From Sipunculus nudus (Eukaryota > Annelida > Sipuncula > Golfingiida > Sipunculidae): 64,000 nt of DNA. The stretch is taken from NCBI GenBank assembly GCA_026874595.1, contig CM049317.1:54417118-54481117 (forward strand), in the 5' to 3' direction. The notes under the pieces are model-generated. The model did no database searches. It saw only the letters and a program-made list of their open reading frames with translations, and was not told the origin of the DNA. A program made the position numbers and the translations under genes. Shown one piece after another: positions 12,108 through 22,370 of this stretch (positions are counted from its first letter, which is position 1; each line of letters starts with the position of its first letter).

Positions 12108-15100
12108 TTGTGATTGCTCACAACATAACTCATGTAATCATGAATGGAATCCCTTGAAATGTTCTTCTCAGGAAATGTCTAATGAAGAACTGATTAGATT
12201 TTGGTGTTGGTCCGGCTCATGATCCAGATCCAGGAAGGACTCCAGGAACATTCACAAATGCACAGTCACATGTGCCTGATAGAACATGGGAATATGGGCC
12301 AAACAAGTGAATGCAAACACTCATTGGGGAACATATGCACCAATGAACCTGGGAATATATGGTCAATAAGTGAATGAAATTGAAAACATTGGTTGCAAAA
12401 GACTGGTACACTACATTAAGGACCGCCCACAAGGTGGAGGCTCACAAATGCATATTTCAAGTTTTCATTAATTTACATAAAATGTTATTTTATTTATATA
12501 TTTTTATTCATTTTATAGGTACACTCCATTCATGAAACAGGACCCTTCCCAGGCAGCTGGCTTGATCATGTGTCTTGTAGTAATCTGTCTGAAAAGTACG
12601 GATTTTCCCAATAAACACAGGTCAGTATTACAAGTATACCACTATTGTTGTTTGATAGGGCTCTATTTTTTGCTCAGCTGAATACAAGTCATCTGACCTA
12701 TAGTCATAGTCCTTTGTCCGTGCGTTCGTCTGTTAACAGGGCACATTTTGAAACCTTTAGACCTATGAATCCAAAATTCAGCATACAGTTAGCTGTCCCC
12801 AAAATCTCCTACCATACCAAAACTTGGGTCACTATGACTTTGATCCTTCAAGATATTAAGGAAAAACATCAATTTTCCATTAAAAACCCATTGTTTCACT
12901 TGAAGACTGCATAATATCAAAAGCACTGATCTGATATTGATTATATTTAAAATAACCATTTCTCTATATATTTCCTATGTACTTACCAGAAATTAGGTCA
13001 GTATTGTGTAATTTCTTAAAGTTATGGGCCCGAACATAATGCACTTTGTAAAAAATCAGGAAATATATGAACTCACTTAACATGAACATTATTGAAGCTG
13101 GAGATTTTTTTCAGGGATGTAACTTAATATTATCAAGATTCAATTGTATACCCAAAATAAGATCTGTATTTTGCCAATTTTTTAAGTTATTTGCATAAAT
13201 ATAAAATCAATACCTTAAATTTTTTCTAATTTTTTTCCCAGTATACAGTGTTGATTGAATTTTCACAGTATGTATACATATGGATTTAATAATTGTATCC
13301 GCCAAAACAGAGTTTTGCGGATACTAAGTTTTCAGCTGGACGCCGCCGCCGCCGCCACCGCGTAGGTGTCCGGAGAACTCCTCCGTAACCGCTGGGCGGA
13401 ATTTTCCGAAACCCGGGATTATGTTCGGGTCACATGTGAACTGCTGCGCCCCGATTTTGTTTTGACCTCTGACCTTTCCTTTGCGCTCTGCGTCCGTTTG
13501 TGCATCTGTTTCCACACATAAACCCACATATCTCGGGAACCGTTTGACCGATCAGGAAAATTTTTTTGCACAAATGTAGCCCTCCGAGAGCTTTATAACA
13601 TACACCAAAAATGGTGGCGCCACCTGCAACCATGTTTGCACAGTGTCCATCTGTTCGTCTGCCTTGGGTTAAAATCACTCATATCTCTGCAGTGACTTGA
13701 CTAATTCACCTGAAATTGGGCATGCGTATACATCCTGGATAGCTTTTCTGATTTTATGACAGGTGGCGCCACCTACATTCACGTTTATGCTGCAGACATC
13801 CAAGCTCATATCTTGGGAACCGTTTGACCGATCAGGAAAATTCTTTTGCACAAATGTAGCCCTTGGAGAGCTTTATAACATACACCAAAAATGGTGGCGC
13901 TACCTGCAACCATGTTTGCACAGTGTCCATCTGTTTGTCTGCCTTGGGTTAAAATCACTCATCTCTGCAGTGACTTGACTAATTCACCTGAAATTTGGCA
14001 TGCGTATACATCCTGGATAGCTTTTCTGATTTTATGACAGGTGGCGCCACCTACAATCAAGTTTACGCTGCAGACATCCAAGCTCATATCTCGGGAACCG
14101 TTTGACCGATCAGGAAAATTTTTTTGCACAAATGTAGCCCTTGGAGAGCTTTATAACATACACCAAAAATGGTGGCACCACCTGCAACCATGTTTGCACA
14201 GTGTCCATCTGTTCGTCTGCCTTGGGTTAAAATCACTCATATCTCTGCAGTGGTTTGACTAATTCACCTGAAATTCGGCATGCTTATACATCCTGGATAG
14301 CTTTTCTGATTTTATGACAGGTGGCGCCACCTACAATCAAGTTTACCCTGCAGACATCCAAGCTCATATCTAGGGAACCGTTTGACCGATTGGGCCAAAA
14401 TTTTGCATGTATATAAATCTCACATAGCTCTCTATCATATGCAAAACTGGTGGCGCCACCTGCAGCCATGTTTGCACAGCTCCCATCTGTTTGTCTGCCA
14501 TGGGATAAAATCACTCATATCTCGGCAGTGGTTTGACATATCTGCCTAAAATTTTGCAAGTTTATACATCCCCGACAGCTCTCTTGATTTTATGACAGGT
14601 GGCGCCACCTGCATTCTAGTTTATGCAGCAGATATCCAAGCTCATATCTTGGGAACCGTTTGACCGATTGGGCCAAAGTTTTGCATGTGTATAGAGCTTT
14701 CTGGATTTTTTCGTAGGTAGCGCAACCTACATACACAATTTGGCTGCAGACATCCATGCTAATATGCAACACTTCACCCGTTCCACTCTGATTTAGGCGG
14801 ATACAAGTAGTCGCTTGTCGACTACCCGTATTCTAGTTAAAAATCTGAAATTTCAAAGGAATTGATTGAAAGAATAGCTTTAATTCAAGTTTTTAGACAC
14901 CATGTCAAGTATTGTTTACATCAAGCCAACCAGCCAATACAGTTAGTTATGCAGCCCTTGCCTGTTAATGTAACCCATTCCAGGCAGCTGCCTTGGCTCA
15001 GCTTGGCTTGGCTTTGCTCAGCCCTGCACCCCCCCCCCCCCCCATCCCCCGTCTACCCCAAAATGATGCATAAACTAGATGAATGTTATAATTTTCTATA

Positions 15101-18100
15101 TTTGATTCATTCTTATTTTAGATTTTTACTACATTTTGGATTTTGTATTGTATCACAGTAGTTTAGAATGATTAAGTGCACATTTAATTTTGTCCACAAA
15201 GTGAAAGTGTGGATGTTCATAAGATGAGGAATTCCTTACTTCAGAAGAGTAAAAACTTTTTATTATTTTACACAAAGTGTGAAATTGAACATTATTTTCA
15301 GTATTAAATTAAAGCTGAGATAGTAATTAGCATAATTGTATTGCTTCTCCCTAATCTAACTAACATGTGTTTATATCTGATTTGAAAAGGGGATTTTTTT
15401 ATCAAATTTACTGAATCTTTTATTTTTCGTTAATAAAATGAAGCAGGTACTGAAAACAATACTTTTTTTAACAGTGATTCAAGGAATAATCTTGAAGATG
15501 CCATGTTGTGGCATTATGTTCTTTTAAGTGATATTATCTTAAAAATAATTTTCTTTTAAATTCAGTTTAAACATTTTGTGATTTAAAAATTATATAATAT
15601 ATGTGTATACAAAATTTTGACATGTGAGCCAAACTATGGGTAAATAATGATGAAACTTACATTTCTTAATTAATTTTTAGATACTTTTTATTGCAAATTT
15701 TAAAATTTGTAAATTAAAAAAAAATTGAATCTAATGAAAACCATTAATGCAAAAAAATGGATGTGCTAAAAAATAGTATTTAATATAAACTTGAAATCTT
15801 TATTCCCCTGAATGTGTAATAAAGGTATCAGTCCTTGTTGTCCACCTGTCTGTCCTTCTGTAAATATTTCATATGCAACACAGTATCTCAAATCTGTTAC
15901 TGTTTTTATGGCAGTCTTGTCAGAGTGTTAGTTTTGCAGTCATATATTTAGAGCTTTGCTAAACAAGTAAGAGGGCCATTTCTTCATAGCTTTCATATGC
16001 TAATACATAAGAAAAAAAATAACAATAGAAATAAGCATATTTTGCATTTGCTAAACTTCACCTGAACACCATGACCCATGGGTCGCTTGTTTTAAGTACT
16101 TGCCTGGTGGGTAAGTAACATCAGGTTTTCCTTCATGCATGAATTTTTAGCTCAGCGGACTGAAAGTCCTCTGATTTTATTGGGATCACTCTTTATCCAT
16201 CATCCATTCATCCACCTGGCTTGCCAGTCATTTGTTAACAGGGCACAAATAATAACCATTAGACCTTAGTCTTCTAACTTTTCATTCAGGGAGGTCCTTG
16301 AAAAAATTCACCTTGGACATTCATAAAATCTTCTTGAAAACCTGAAATCAGGTTACTGCAATCTCTATTCTCTCATTTATGGGGCCCATTTGTGCACAAA
16401 TGGTATCTGTTTGGCCAAGAAACTTCTCATTTGACATTCAGGGAGGTCCTGGGTAAATGTGGCTGTTACCTATTTTCTAAGTAAAATGGGCAATATACAT
16501 GATTTTGAGCACTCTGGATGTCATTCTACCCTTTAGCCAAGTTTCCCTAACAAAGTTTCCTAAACAAATTTTTTTTCCAGATCATTACATCAATAATTAA
16601 TATATCATTATGCATCACCTGAATGTCAAACTCAGCTGAGTGTCATAGCCCATGGGCCATTCTTTACTTGGTCTACAAAAAATCATTGTTCACAGCATAG
16701 AAATTGTGTTCCACTAATTAATTTTCAACAATAAACGTTAACAAATGTTTGTTTGTTTGTGTTTAATATGCCTCTTTAGCTTTTGCACACACAAACAAAC
16801 AGTCAAAATACAGGTATTACAAATTGTTTTCATTTCTCCAAGAAAGAAAATAAAGAGAGAAACATAAGATTAGTTAAGATTTGGGCCTTTGTGTTAATGT
16901 TTGTTGGACATACTTGCCCAGTCAGGCACTTTTGGTTGGTTGCCCTACCACCATTTTCTGGAAGTTTTATGTGTCCTAGACAAGCAGTTTACTTAAAATG
17001 TCAAACCTTGTTTGCTTTTTGTTTGTGAAGGTTTTAATTCACAGTTTTCATGAATGGGACCCAGAAACTATTGCAAAAATAACACCTCATGAATCAGATG
17101 CCCAACCTTAAAAAAAAAAGGTAAAGGTTGGGGTTTATAGTCTGATTTCACTGAACATGTCAGTCTCATCCGACTTTACACTTTACCTATCTGGTCTTTC
17201 GGGCCTGTTCATTCTTGTAGCTTTTCTTGGTTCCCTTGGGAGCATACAACCCAAGCAGCCATAACAGGCGCTAGAAGGTTATTCGTTCTACATTTGCCAT
17301 CCTCCCGTGACTAGTACCCATTCACGCCTGGGTCGAGAGAGCACACCCTTGTGGTAATGACTTTGGCTAGGAGAGTTAGGGCAGATGGTGGTCAGTTCAG
17401 GACGCTTACCCACAACCTTGGGGTCACAAGTCCAGTGCACTAACCATTATGCCACCATGCTACACAGAAGCCATGAGAACATGACACTTAGGCCCTCAAA
17501 AATACACTGATATGGGTCTGCGAGTCATGATGCCGGTCATAATAGAACACCCATTCTAGGGGGTAGATCAAAATATTTGCTGTGTGGTAATATTTGACAA
17601 AAAAGGTTTAAATATAATAAAAAATGGTTGTGATATATTTGCTTAATAATCAAGCAAATAATGCTGTTATATAAAATATAATCACATTAAGTACCTCCTT
17701 TCTTCTCTATGGCACTGATTTCCACAAAGCTGTCAAGCCGTTATGACGGACACAGTGACAGACTTTCCGAGTAAAACCAGCCTCATTATTAATTACTGCT
17801 GAATGAATATGCATAAGTCAATAGTGAATGTAATATTTATTATTTTCTCAAACAGAATAACGTCACTTTATGTCTTATCTTGGAAAAAATTCCACAAAAA
17901 TTTGCGAGGCAGATAAAAAATACTGTTAGAAATGACGTGCACATCTACATATACTAGAACTGATGCAAATCCAATAGCCTCCTCAATATCTTCCGTTAAC
18001 TAAAAATTGACCTTTGGATGGCAGGTTGCACAGGTGAACTTTCATTCTGTATGGCCTCATCAATTGAGATCTTGTGTGTTACCCCTGATTGTAGTATCAA

Positions 18101-18834
18101 AAGTCCCAAGGCCGAGGACTGATTTTTTCATCTTCATACTACCAAGTCTTTGGCTATGCTTTCACAGACCTTGATTCAGCGACCCACTCTTGTGTCTAAT
18201 TCTTGAATAATTAACAACCCTGCAAGTGTTCAGGCCAAAATCATGGCTGCAAATCAATTCCATTAAATGAAAGGCAAGCATTACACTGTATATACACCAA
18301 ATGAACAAGAACACATGTACCAGAATTGGAACAGGCTGATACGGCATATTTTATTGGTTAGTTTCTCAACACCTCTCTGATGATGGTAAATGTTTGATCT
18401 ATCTCTCCAGACATCTACGTAGAATAAGTGTATGCAAGTCATTTGATTGGTTCAACTGCATTGTTCATTATGCATTGATACTGATACTTGCCTTTCTTTT
18501 GCAATGTTTCAGTTCATTGGTGAATTGTTATAGCCTGATAATATAATATAACACATTTATAACAATATAATATATTACATCTATAATACATGTATTTTAC
18601 TATGATATAAATAATATATATAAAGATATTATAATTATCTTTAATGTCATGTAATAAATACATTTTCTCTTTCATTATTCCAGTTGGAACTATGAGAGTT
18701 TGCCACTTCTGATATTTGTGGGAGACGTTTGTCTGATGGCGTACGGCTTGGTTTCCGTTTACCGTGTGACCTACTTTATTTGCGGAATCCTTGTGCTTCT
18801 TGTGGTTCCGAGGCTAACACATTCCACATCATGA
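6828..18834 (+). CDS. PGAP1: GPI inositol-deacylase PGAP1-like, 3' part (5 exons)
   Basis: Five exons join in frame to give the last 246 residues of a multi-pass membrane protein: 6828-7028, 8442-8571, 9966-10123, 12519-12620, 18684-18834. All have AG acceptors and GT donors with matching phase. Hydrophobic segments lie near residues 26-50, 72-108, 138-158, 178-190 and 203-240. The segment reading NAPPLLVWGRNLRY, followed by a DP-containing loop and a final VYRV helix, resembles the C-terminal membrane region of PGAP1/Bst1 as I recall it. PGAP1 removes the acyl chain from inositol of GPI anchors in the ER, which helps GPI proteins leave for the Golgi. The catalytic lipase domain would lie in upstream exons that are not seen here. 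The identity rests on remembered family features, not a search; another ER multi-pass protein is possible. Confidence 0.68.
7029..8441. other. PGAP1-like intron, no feature recognised
   Basis: Unique-looking AT-rich sequence with no exon candidates and no recognised repeat. Phrases about a cis 'CACATGACGGG-AGTATTATG' stretch recur at 7875 and 8350, suggesting a small local duplication. Confidence 0.4.
8442..8571 (+). CDS. PGAP1: PGAP1-like exon (second visible)
   Basis: The acceptor is TTTTTCTTGTAG and the donor GTAAGT at 8572. It encodes a basic CNCIKMRW loop followed by one long or two closely spaced hydrophobic helices ending ICFIE. The exon ends on a codon boundary. Confidence 0.75.
8872..9790 (+). 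repeat. Putative interspersed repeat with 3' hairpin
   Basis: It contains a 'gtcagtctctccgtctgtttgt'-type stretch like those near the 5' ends of other families here. It ends in a 7-base stem hairpin, CCTTCAC-ctccct-GTGAAGG (9763-9782), followed by an A/T tail. No inverted terminal repeat was found, so the class is unclear and the left boundary is approximate. Confidence 0.35.
9966..10123 (+). CDS. PGAP1: PGAP1-like exon (third visible)
   Basis: Acceptor CATTTTCAG, donor GTAAGA at 10124. It encodes a hydrophilic loop rich in K, H and N, then a helix ending NAPPLLVWGRNLR, the most family-like part of the visible protein. By chance or otherwise the coding sequence contains GTTACC-AA-GGCAAC (9987-10000), a perfect RFX X-box consensus. 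Confidence 0.78.
10950..11842 (+). repeat. F2 fragment with dyad-bearing tandem units
   Basis: It starts with the F2 'GATTTAGCAACAGGCC' minisatellite block. It then runs through four to five units of 130-140 bases, each with a GGTGGCGCCACC variant (for example 11412, 11543, 11662). It stops near 11842 without the GGCCTGTAGGCC hairpin, so the 3' end is lost. It sits in a PGAP1-like intron. Confidence 0.65.
12077..12104 (+). repeat. (TG)n microsatellite
   Basis: About 13-14 uninterrupted GT/TG dinucleotides in the intron. Confidence 0.95.
12519..12620 (+). CDS. PGAP1: PGAP1-like exon (fourth visible)
   Basis: Acceptor TTTTATAG, donor GTCAGT at 12621. It continues RNLRY, then a polar DPSQA loop and a short hydrophobic segment (LIMCLVVICL). 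Both ends split codons in phase with their neighbours. Confidence 0.72.
13294..14838 (+). mobile_element. F3 Helitron2-like element nested in F1 copy B
   Basis: The 5' terminus is TGTATCCGCC (13294-13303), itself part of a hairpin with GGCGGATA-like sequence at 13317. The exact reverse complement GGCGGATACA lies at 14796-14805. It is followed by a 7-base stem hairpin, GTAGTCG-cttgt-CGACTAC (14807-14825), and a tail containing CTAGTT. The flanks rejoin as the uninterrupted F1 sequence seen at 50290-50320, which fixes the boundaries to within a base or two and implies insertion between T residues. The interior is mostly a tandem array. No protein is encoded, so it would need a helper. Confidence 0.78.
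13531..14730 (+). repeat. Higher-order tandem repeat, about 280-base unit
   Basis: The landmark 'tctcgggaac' recurs at 13531, 13811, 14089, 14369 and 14647, so periods are 280, 278, 280 and 278. Each unit holds two dyads. Those at 13613, 13762, 13893, 14040, 14171, 14320, 14449 and 14598 are spaced 149, 131, 147, 131, 149, 129 and 149. The unit is therefore a dimer of two related monomers of about 149 and 131 bases. Confidence 0.9.
15031..15046 (+). repeat. Poly-C tract within F1
   Basis: A run of about 15 C with a second short C block. The equivalent tract occurs near 50499-50512 in copy C, so it belongs to the family. Confidence 0.9.
16147..16670 (+). repeat. Short F1-like element
   Basis: It starts TTTTTAGCTCAGCGGACTGA (16144 onward). 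It ends CTCAGCTGAG (16631-16640), then hairpin GCCCATGGGC and TTCTTTACTTGG. At 520 bases it is a much-shortened or distinct subfamily; the interior resembles 28000-28140 of copy D. Confidence 0.65.
17205..17462 (-). repeat. tRNA-derived SINE-like element
   Basis: Read on the minus strand from about 17462, the start is GGTGGCATAATGGTTAGTGC, a clear tRNA-type A box, followed by ACTGGACTTGTGACCCC. The B box region is diverged. The rest continues for about 200 bases without coding potential. Confidence 0.6.
17463..18683. other. End of last PGAP1-like intron, no feature recognised
   Basis: AT-rich sequence with short AT-repetitive parts near 18540-18620. No exon-like segment or recognised repeat apart from a proper acceptor (TTCATTATTCCAG) at its end. 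Confidence 0.5.
18684..18834 (+). CDS. PGAP1: PGAP1-like terminal exon with stop
   Basis: The acceptor is TTATTCCAG. It encodes a final hydrophobic hairpin (PLLIFVGDVCLMAYGLVSVY then YFICGILVLLVV) and a short RLTHSTS tail ending TGA at 18832-18834. No ER retrieval motif such as KKXX is visible at the very end. Confidence 0.76.
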
Positions 18835-19500
18835 TTTTTCTTTGAGACCAGTCTTAACTTGTGCCTGTTTTTTTTTAATGGTATTGCTGACTTGTTGTCA
18901 ATGTATTTCTTCACACTTTGTAAATTCCACCTCATGATAGATAACATGATGTTTATAAACATACACTCGCCTTTTAAAAGTATCATCTCCTTATATCATC
19001 TCATGATATTTTGTGTTGTAGACATTTTCATCTTCATGATGTTGCCATTGTCAATTTAAAGATCAGTCCTTGTGCAGTGTTGTGTGGGTTGTAATTATAG
19101 TGTTGTATTTGATATTGATGTACAGTGATACCTGTCTTATAAGACCACCCATGGGACAGACTAAAGTTGGTCATTATTCCCAGGTGTTCTTATGAGTCAG
19201 GTCAGTTAAAACCAGTATGAATGCTTTTGGTTTACTCAAGGGTGGTCTTAATGGACAGATGGGCTTAAAAGACAGGTGGTCTTAATAGATAGGTTGTCTT
19301 TCAGACAGGTTCCATTCCAGTGACTCAGCCTATTTAGATTTTTTTCTGTATGGTGTAATTTGAACAGAAGCTCTTTAACTTGCTATCTGACTTGCAGCAG
19401 ATTTGCCCTTGCATAAATAGAGACTGCCAAATATGCAGCATTTTTGTCACTGAGCAACAAAAAGGAGCACATAATAAATAGGGGCCCAATCACCTATCTG
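18835..19500 (+). other. Probable 3' UTR of the PGAP1-like gene
   Basis: Sequence downstream of the stop. An AATAAA at 19473-19478 followed by a T-rich stretch near 19501 is a possible poly(A) signal. The 3' end cannot be fixed from sequence alone; ATTAAA at 23037-23042 with TGTGTTTT after it is another candidate. Confidence 0.35.
19120..19325 (+). repeat. MITE-like repeat (AAGACCACC family)
   Basis: It begins ACAGTGATACCTGTCTTATA and ends with the near-inverse AGACAGGTTCCATT. The interior carries AAGACCACCC and TAAAACCAG blocks. The same family occurs at 58003-58162 with clearer inverted ends. Confidence 0.55.
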
Positions 19501-20059
19501 TTTTTTTATTAACTATATGTAATCCTTTGGAGCTTTTATAAAAAAATAGGCCAGAAAACAGGGATATCACCGCACACAAGCCACTTATTTTGTTTATATC
19601 ACTGTGTGGGGGCCCGCCAAAATAATCACAAGTTCAACAAGGGCATCTGGCAGGAAGTCTGATTAGAAAGAGCTTTGCAAATGGCGTTTTGCAACAAGTT
19701 GCCTTTCTACCTCCGCATATATGCAACCTACCACTTAGGTTACATGTTTTTCCCGTTGTCAACATTGCTGTATTTACACACATGTTGTTGATAAACAAGT
19801 TCATACATCCTTCACAAAGGTGTTATAAGAATTTTTCACAACCAAAATTACCCTTTGATCATTAATATATACACAGAGGAAGCCAGAAATCACATAAATT
19901 CTTTTTCAAAAGGTAGGTTAATGGGCACCTTTAACATAATTCTTTGGAAACTCAAGAATATTCAATGATTGAAATAATGTATCAGATTGTGCTCTATAAT
20001 GTACTGAAGTGATTGTTCTTACAGCTATTTTAGAAGTTTTACTTACATATCAAGATCCA

Positions 20060-20846
20060 AAAGCCAATCCAGGGGGAGGGTCCAGGGGGTCCGGACCCCT
20101 CCTTTTTCAGCTGCCGCAACCTTTTTTGAAGGGTTTCCAATCAACTTTTCCGGCTTTGACCCTCCTCACCCCTTTTCCGGAACTTAGGACATTTTTTAGG
20201 CTTTGTCTTAAGTCCTCTTGATTTGGACCCCTCCTTTTCCTGAATCCTGGATCCGCCCTACGCTCTGAACACAGCGCGTGACCTCCCGGCCTAGTTACCT
20301 TCCACTCACACGCTGTGAGAAATGGCAGGATTTTTCAGGTTTGGCAACACCCAGTCAGTTTGCGCTGGATAAAGTAAAATCTGATTGGCCCTGCGTTGAA
20401 ACTAATCTGCAGAACTGGTAGAAGAAATCTGATTGGCTGAGCGTTTAAACAAACATAGCTATGCCGGTGGAAAGCTTGTGTTGCACGGCAATACAGGAAA
20501 TATGCAGACTAGGGGGATAACTGACCTCAGGCAAATCAGTATAGAGACTGTGTTAAAAGCTGATGATTGCATCGTGTGTAATCCAATGGGGATGGAAAAA
20601 GTCTGTGCTACCAAGCGCTTTCCAAAGCAGCATAAAGTGACCGGTATCTCGAAGCACATCCAATTGTGCATGGTGATACCTGCAATGTGCTTGGTTAAAT
20701 AATACACAGGGGGATTTCCACACATGCAGCACCGTCTGGTGGCCAAATCTGACCGCTACCGCGGTTTAATGCAGCGGGTAGTGTAGCGAATAGTTGAACG
20801 TAGCGTAACTGCTGCATATGGAGCGTAGATCCGCCCCTGAAATCAT
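20060..20846. repeat. Repeat complex with CCGGACCCCTCC and GGATCCGCCC motifs
   Basis: A GC-rich block starting GGGGGAGGGTCCAGGGGG ends near 20262 with CCTGGATCCGCCC. A second TAGATCCGCCCCTGAAATC end lies at 20827-20846, suggesting one element inside another. An 89-codon open frame (20433-20702) lies in it but matches no family I know, and its base composition follows the repeat. Confidence 0.45.
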
Positions 20847-22249
20847 GTCTTTAGCAGCTCCCCCAAACTTCTATTCAATAATTAAGGTATGAATACATAA
20901 AAATATTATAAAATGAAAACATACAAGAATTGTTGACCACTTCGTCATAAAAGTTTGGTTAATTTTTTTAACTTTATATATGCTGCAATGTATTGCCATA
21001 ACATAAAAAGCCATGGTGAAACATTGATGGTCAGATGCAGGTATATGATGCGCTTTTGATTCTCTTATTATGTATAGATACACTGTAGTTGTTCCGGATC
21101 TCCTTCACTTTAACCGCTGCTTTGTATAGCAAGTTATTTGGGGGTACATCCACTGGAGCTGGCTTAAAGCCAAATATTGTATTCAGACCAATGGAAGCAT
21201 AGGCTCAATGCACAATAACAATAGACTGGCTTTTTAAAACTTCTATAATAAACTGAATGATTTGGGGGGTTTTAATTTTGAGGAAAAAGTTACCCACAAA
21301 TTCCCTGAAAATAAAACCCTACGAACAATTCAGAATCCAGAGAATTAGGATTACCAGCTGACTGTTGGCAGGATATAGTGGGGAAAACTGTGAACTAAGA
21401 GTTCACAGTTCCATGGCAATGCTGAGCATACAATTGAAGTTTTATGAAACTTGTTGAATTGAAATTGAAACATCTTAATTGACCACGTGTCATACCATGT
21501 AATACCAAAGAAACTAAGACCATATATATATCTATATATATAAAACAGTCTTTCCATCAATATAAGTAAGTCCACTTGAAGGAGGTCACTTGCCTTCAAT
21601 CTAGCATTCCCATGACCATCTCATATGTCTGTAATAAAGTGTTATCCTTGATAGAGAGATGCTCTGAAGAGGAGGCTCCCCTGTACATACATTAATGCAC
21701 AGGTTTATGCAATGAACATTCCATAAATGCGTAATATATTTTAACTGTCTCTTTCTAAAGCTCATGGTTGAAAAAGGGTGCATCTAAACATGAGGGTAAT
21801 GTAATATAACCTTTTTTTCTGGAAGACGAAGCCAAACAGGGTTTGTCTAGACACCGTGTTATAAAGACTTCAGTCCTAATGCTTATTACAGTAATAATAA
21901 CATGTGGTCTTTATTTTTCAGAAAATGTTCGAAGGCATAATAAAAAAATATTTAAAAAGTCATGAAATTGAAATTTATGTACACGTTCTGAATAATGTCC
22001 ACAATTTAATTTTAAGATCATAAAATTTATTTTACAGTTTTTAGATTGATCTATTTTATTTCATTGGAAAAGCAGAAATAGACCCTTTTTGCTCTGCTAC
22101 ACTCACGCTATCTGTTGGCGACGACTGACACTAAGTATTATGTCGTCAAAAACTGTATATTTTTTAATCTTAAATCAAAGGTCAAAATTAATATTATAAT
22201 TAAATTGGAGGTTCCTGTTTATGATTCTGGTACCGTATAACTGGTTTCA
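20847..22249. other. Intergenic, nothing recognised
   Basis: AT-rich DNA between the PGAP1-like and TRAF3IP1 genes. Only short AT-repeat stretches (for example 21523-21542) stand out. Confidence 0.5.
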
Positions 22250-22370
22250 CTAGTAGGAAAAAAACGCAATGCTGGCGCACAGGGCCCCGAACCAAGCATA
22301 CGACCGTTACGCGCAATGCGCATGCTCGTGGTGAAGGGCTATTTTGCACCAGGATTTGTTTTTTTTACAA
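22250..22370. promoter_or_regulatory. Small CpG-rich cluster with NRF1-like motif
   Basis: In AT-rich surroundings this stretch has many CpG and GCGC words. They include ACGCGCAATGCGCATGC around 22310-22325, which contains an NRF1-like GCGCATGC core. It could be a promoter or enhancer for an unannotated transcript, or chance. Confidence 0.25.

Larger units (their letters stand above)
12671..16092 (+). repeat. F1 Helitron2-like element, copy B (interrupted)
   Basis: The 5' end is a T run followed by GCTCAGCTGA (12672-12681). The 3' end has GACCCATGGGTC (16073-16084) and GCTTGTTT. Outside 13294-14838 it is collinear with 49000-52207, including a run of C near 15030 that lies at the equivalent place near 50500 in copy C. 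It lies wholly in the last PGAP1-like intron. No coding capacity is seen. Confidence 0.75.

Noticed and set aside
13531-14730. Possible CRISPR-like array from regular repeats
   Set aside because: The units are about 280-base tandem copies with no short repeat/unique spacer pattern, in animal DNA with spliced genes.
20433-20702. 89-codon open frame possibly encoding a small protein
   Set aside because: It lies within a repeat complex and overlaps a similar-length frame on the other strand. No domain could be named.
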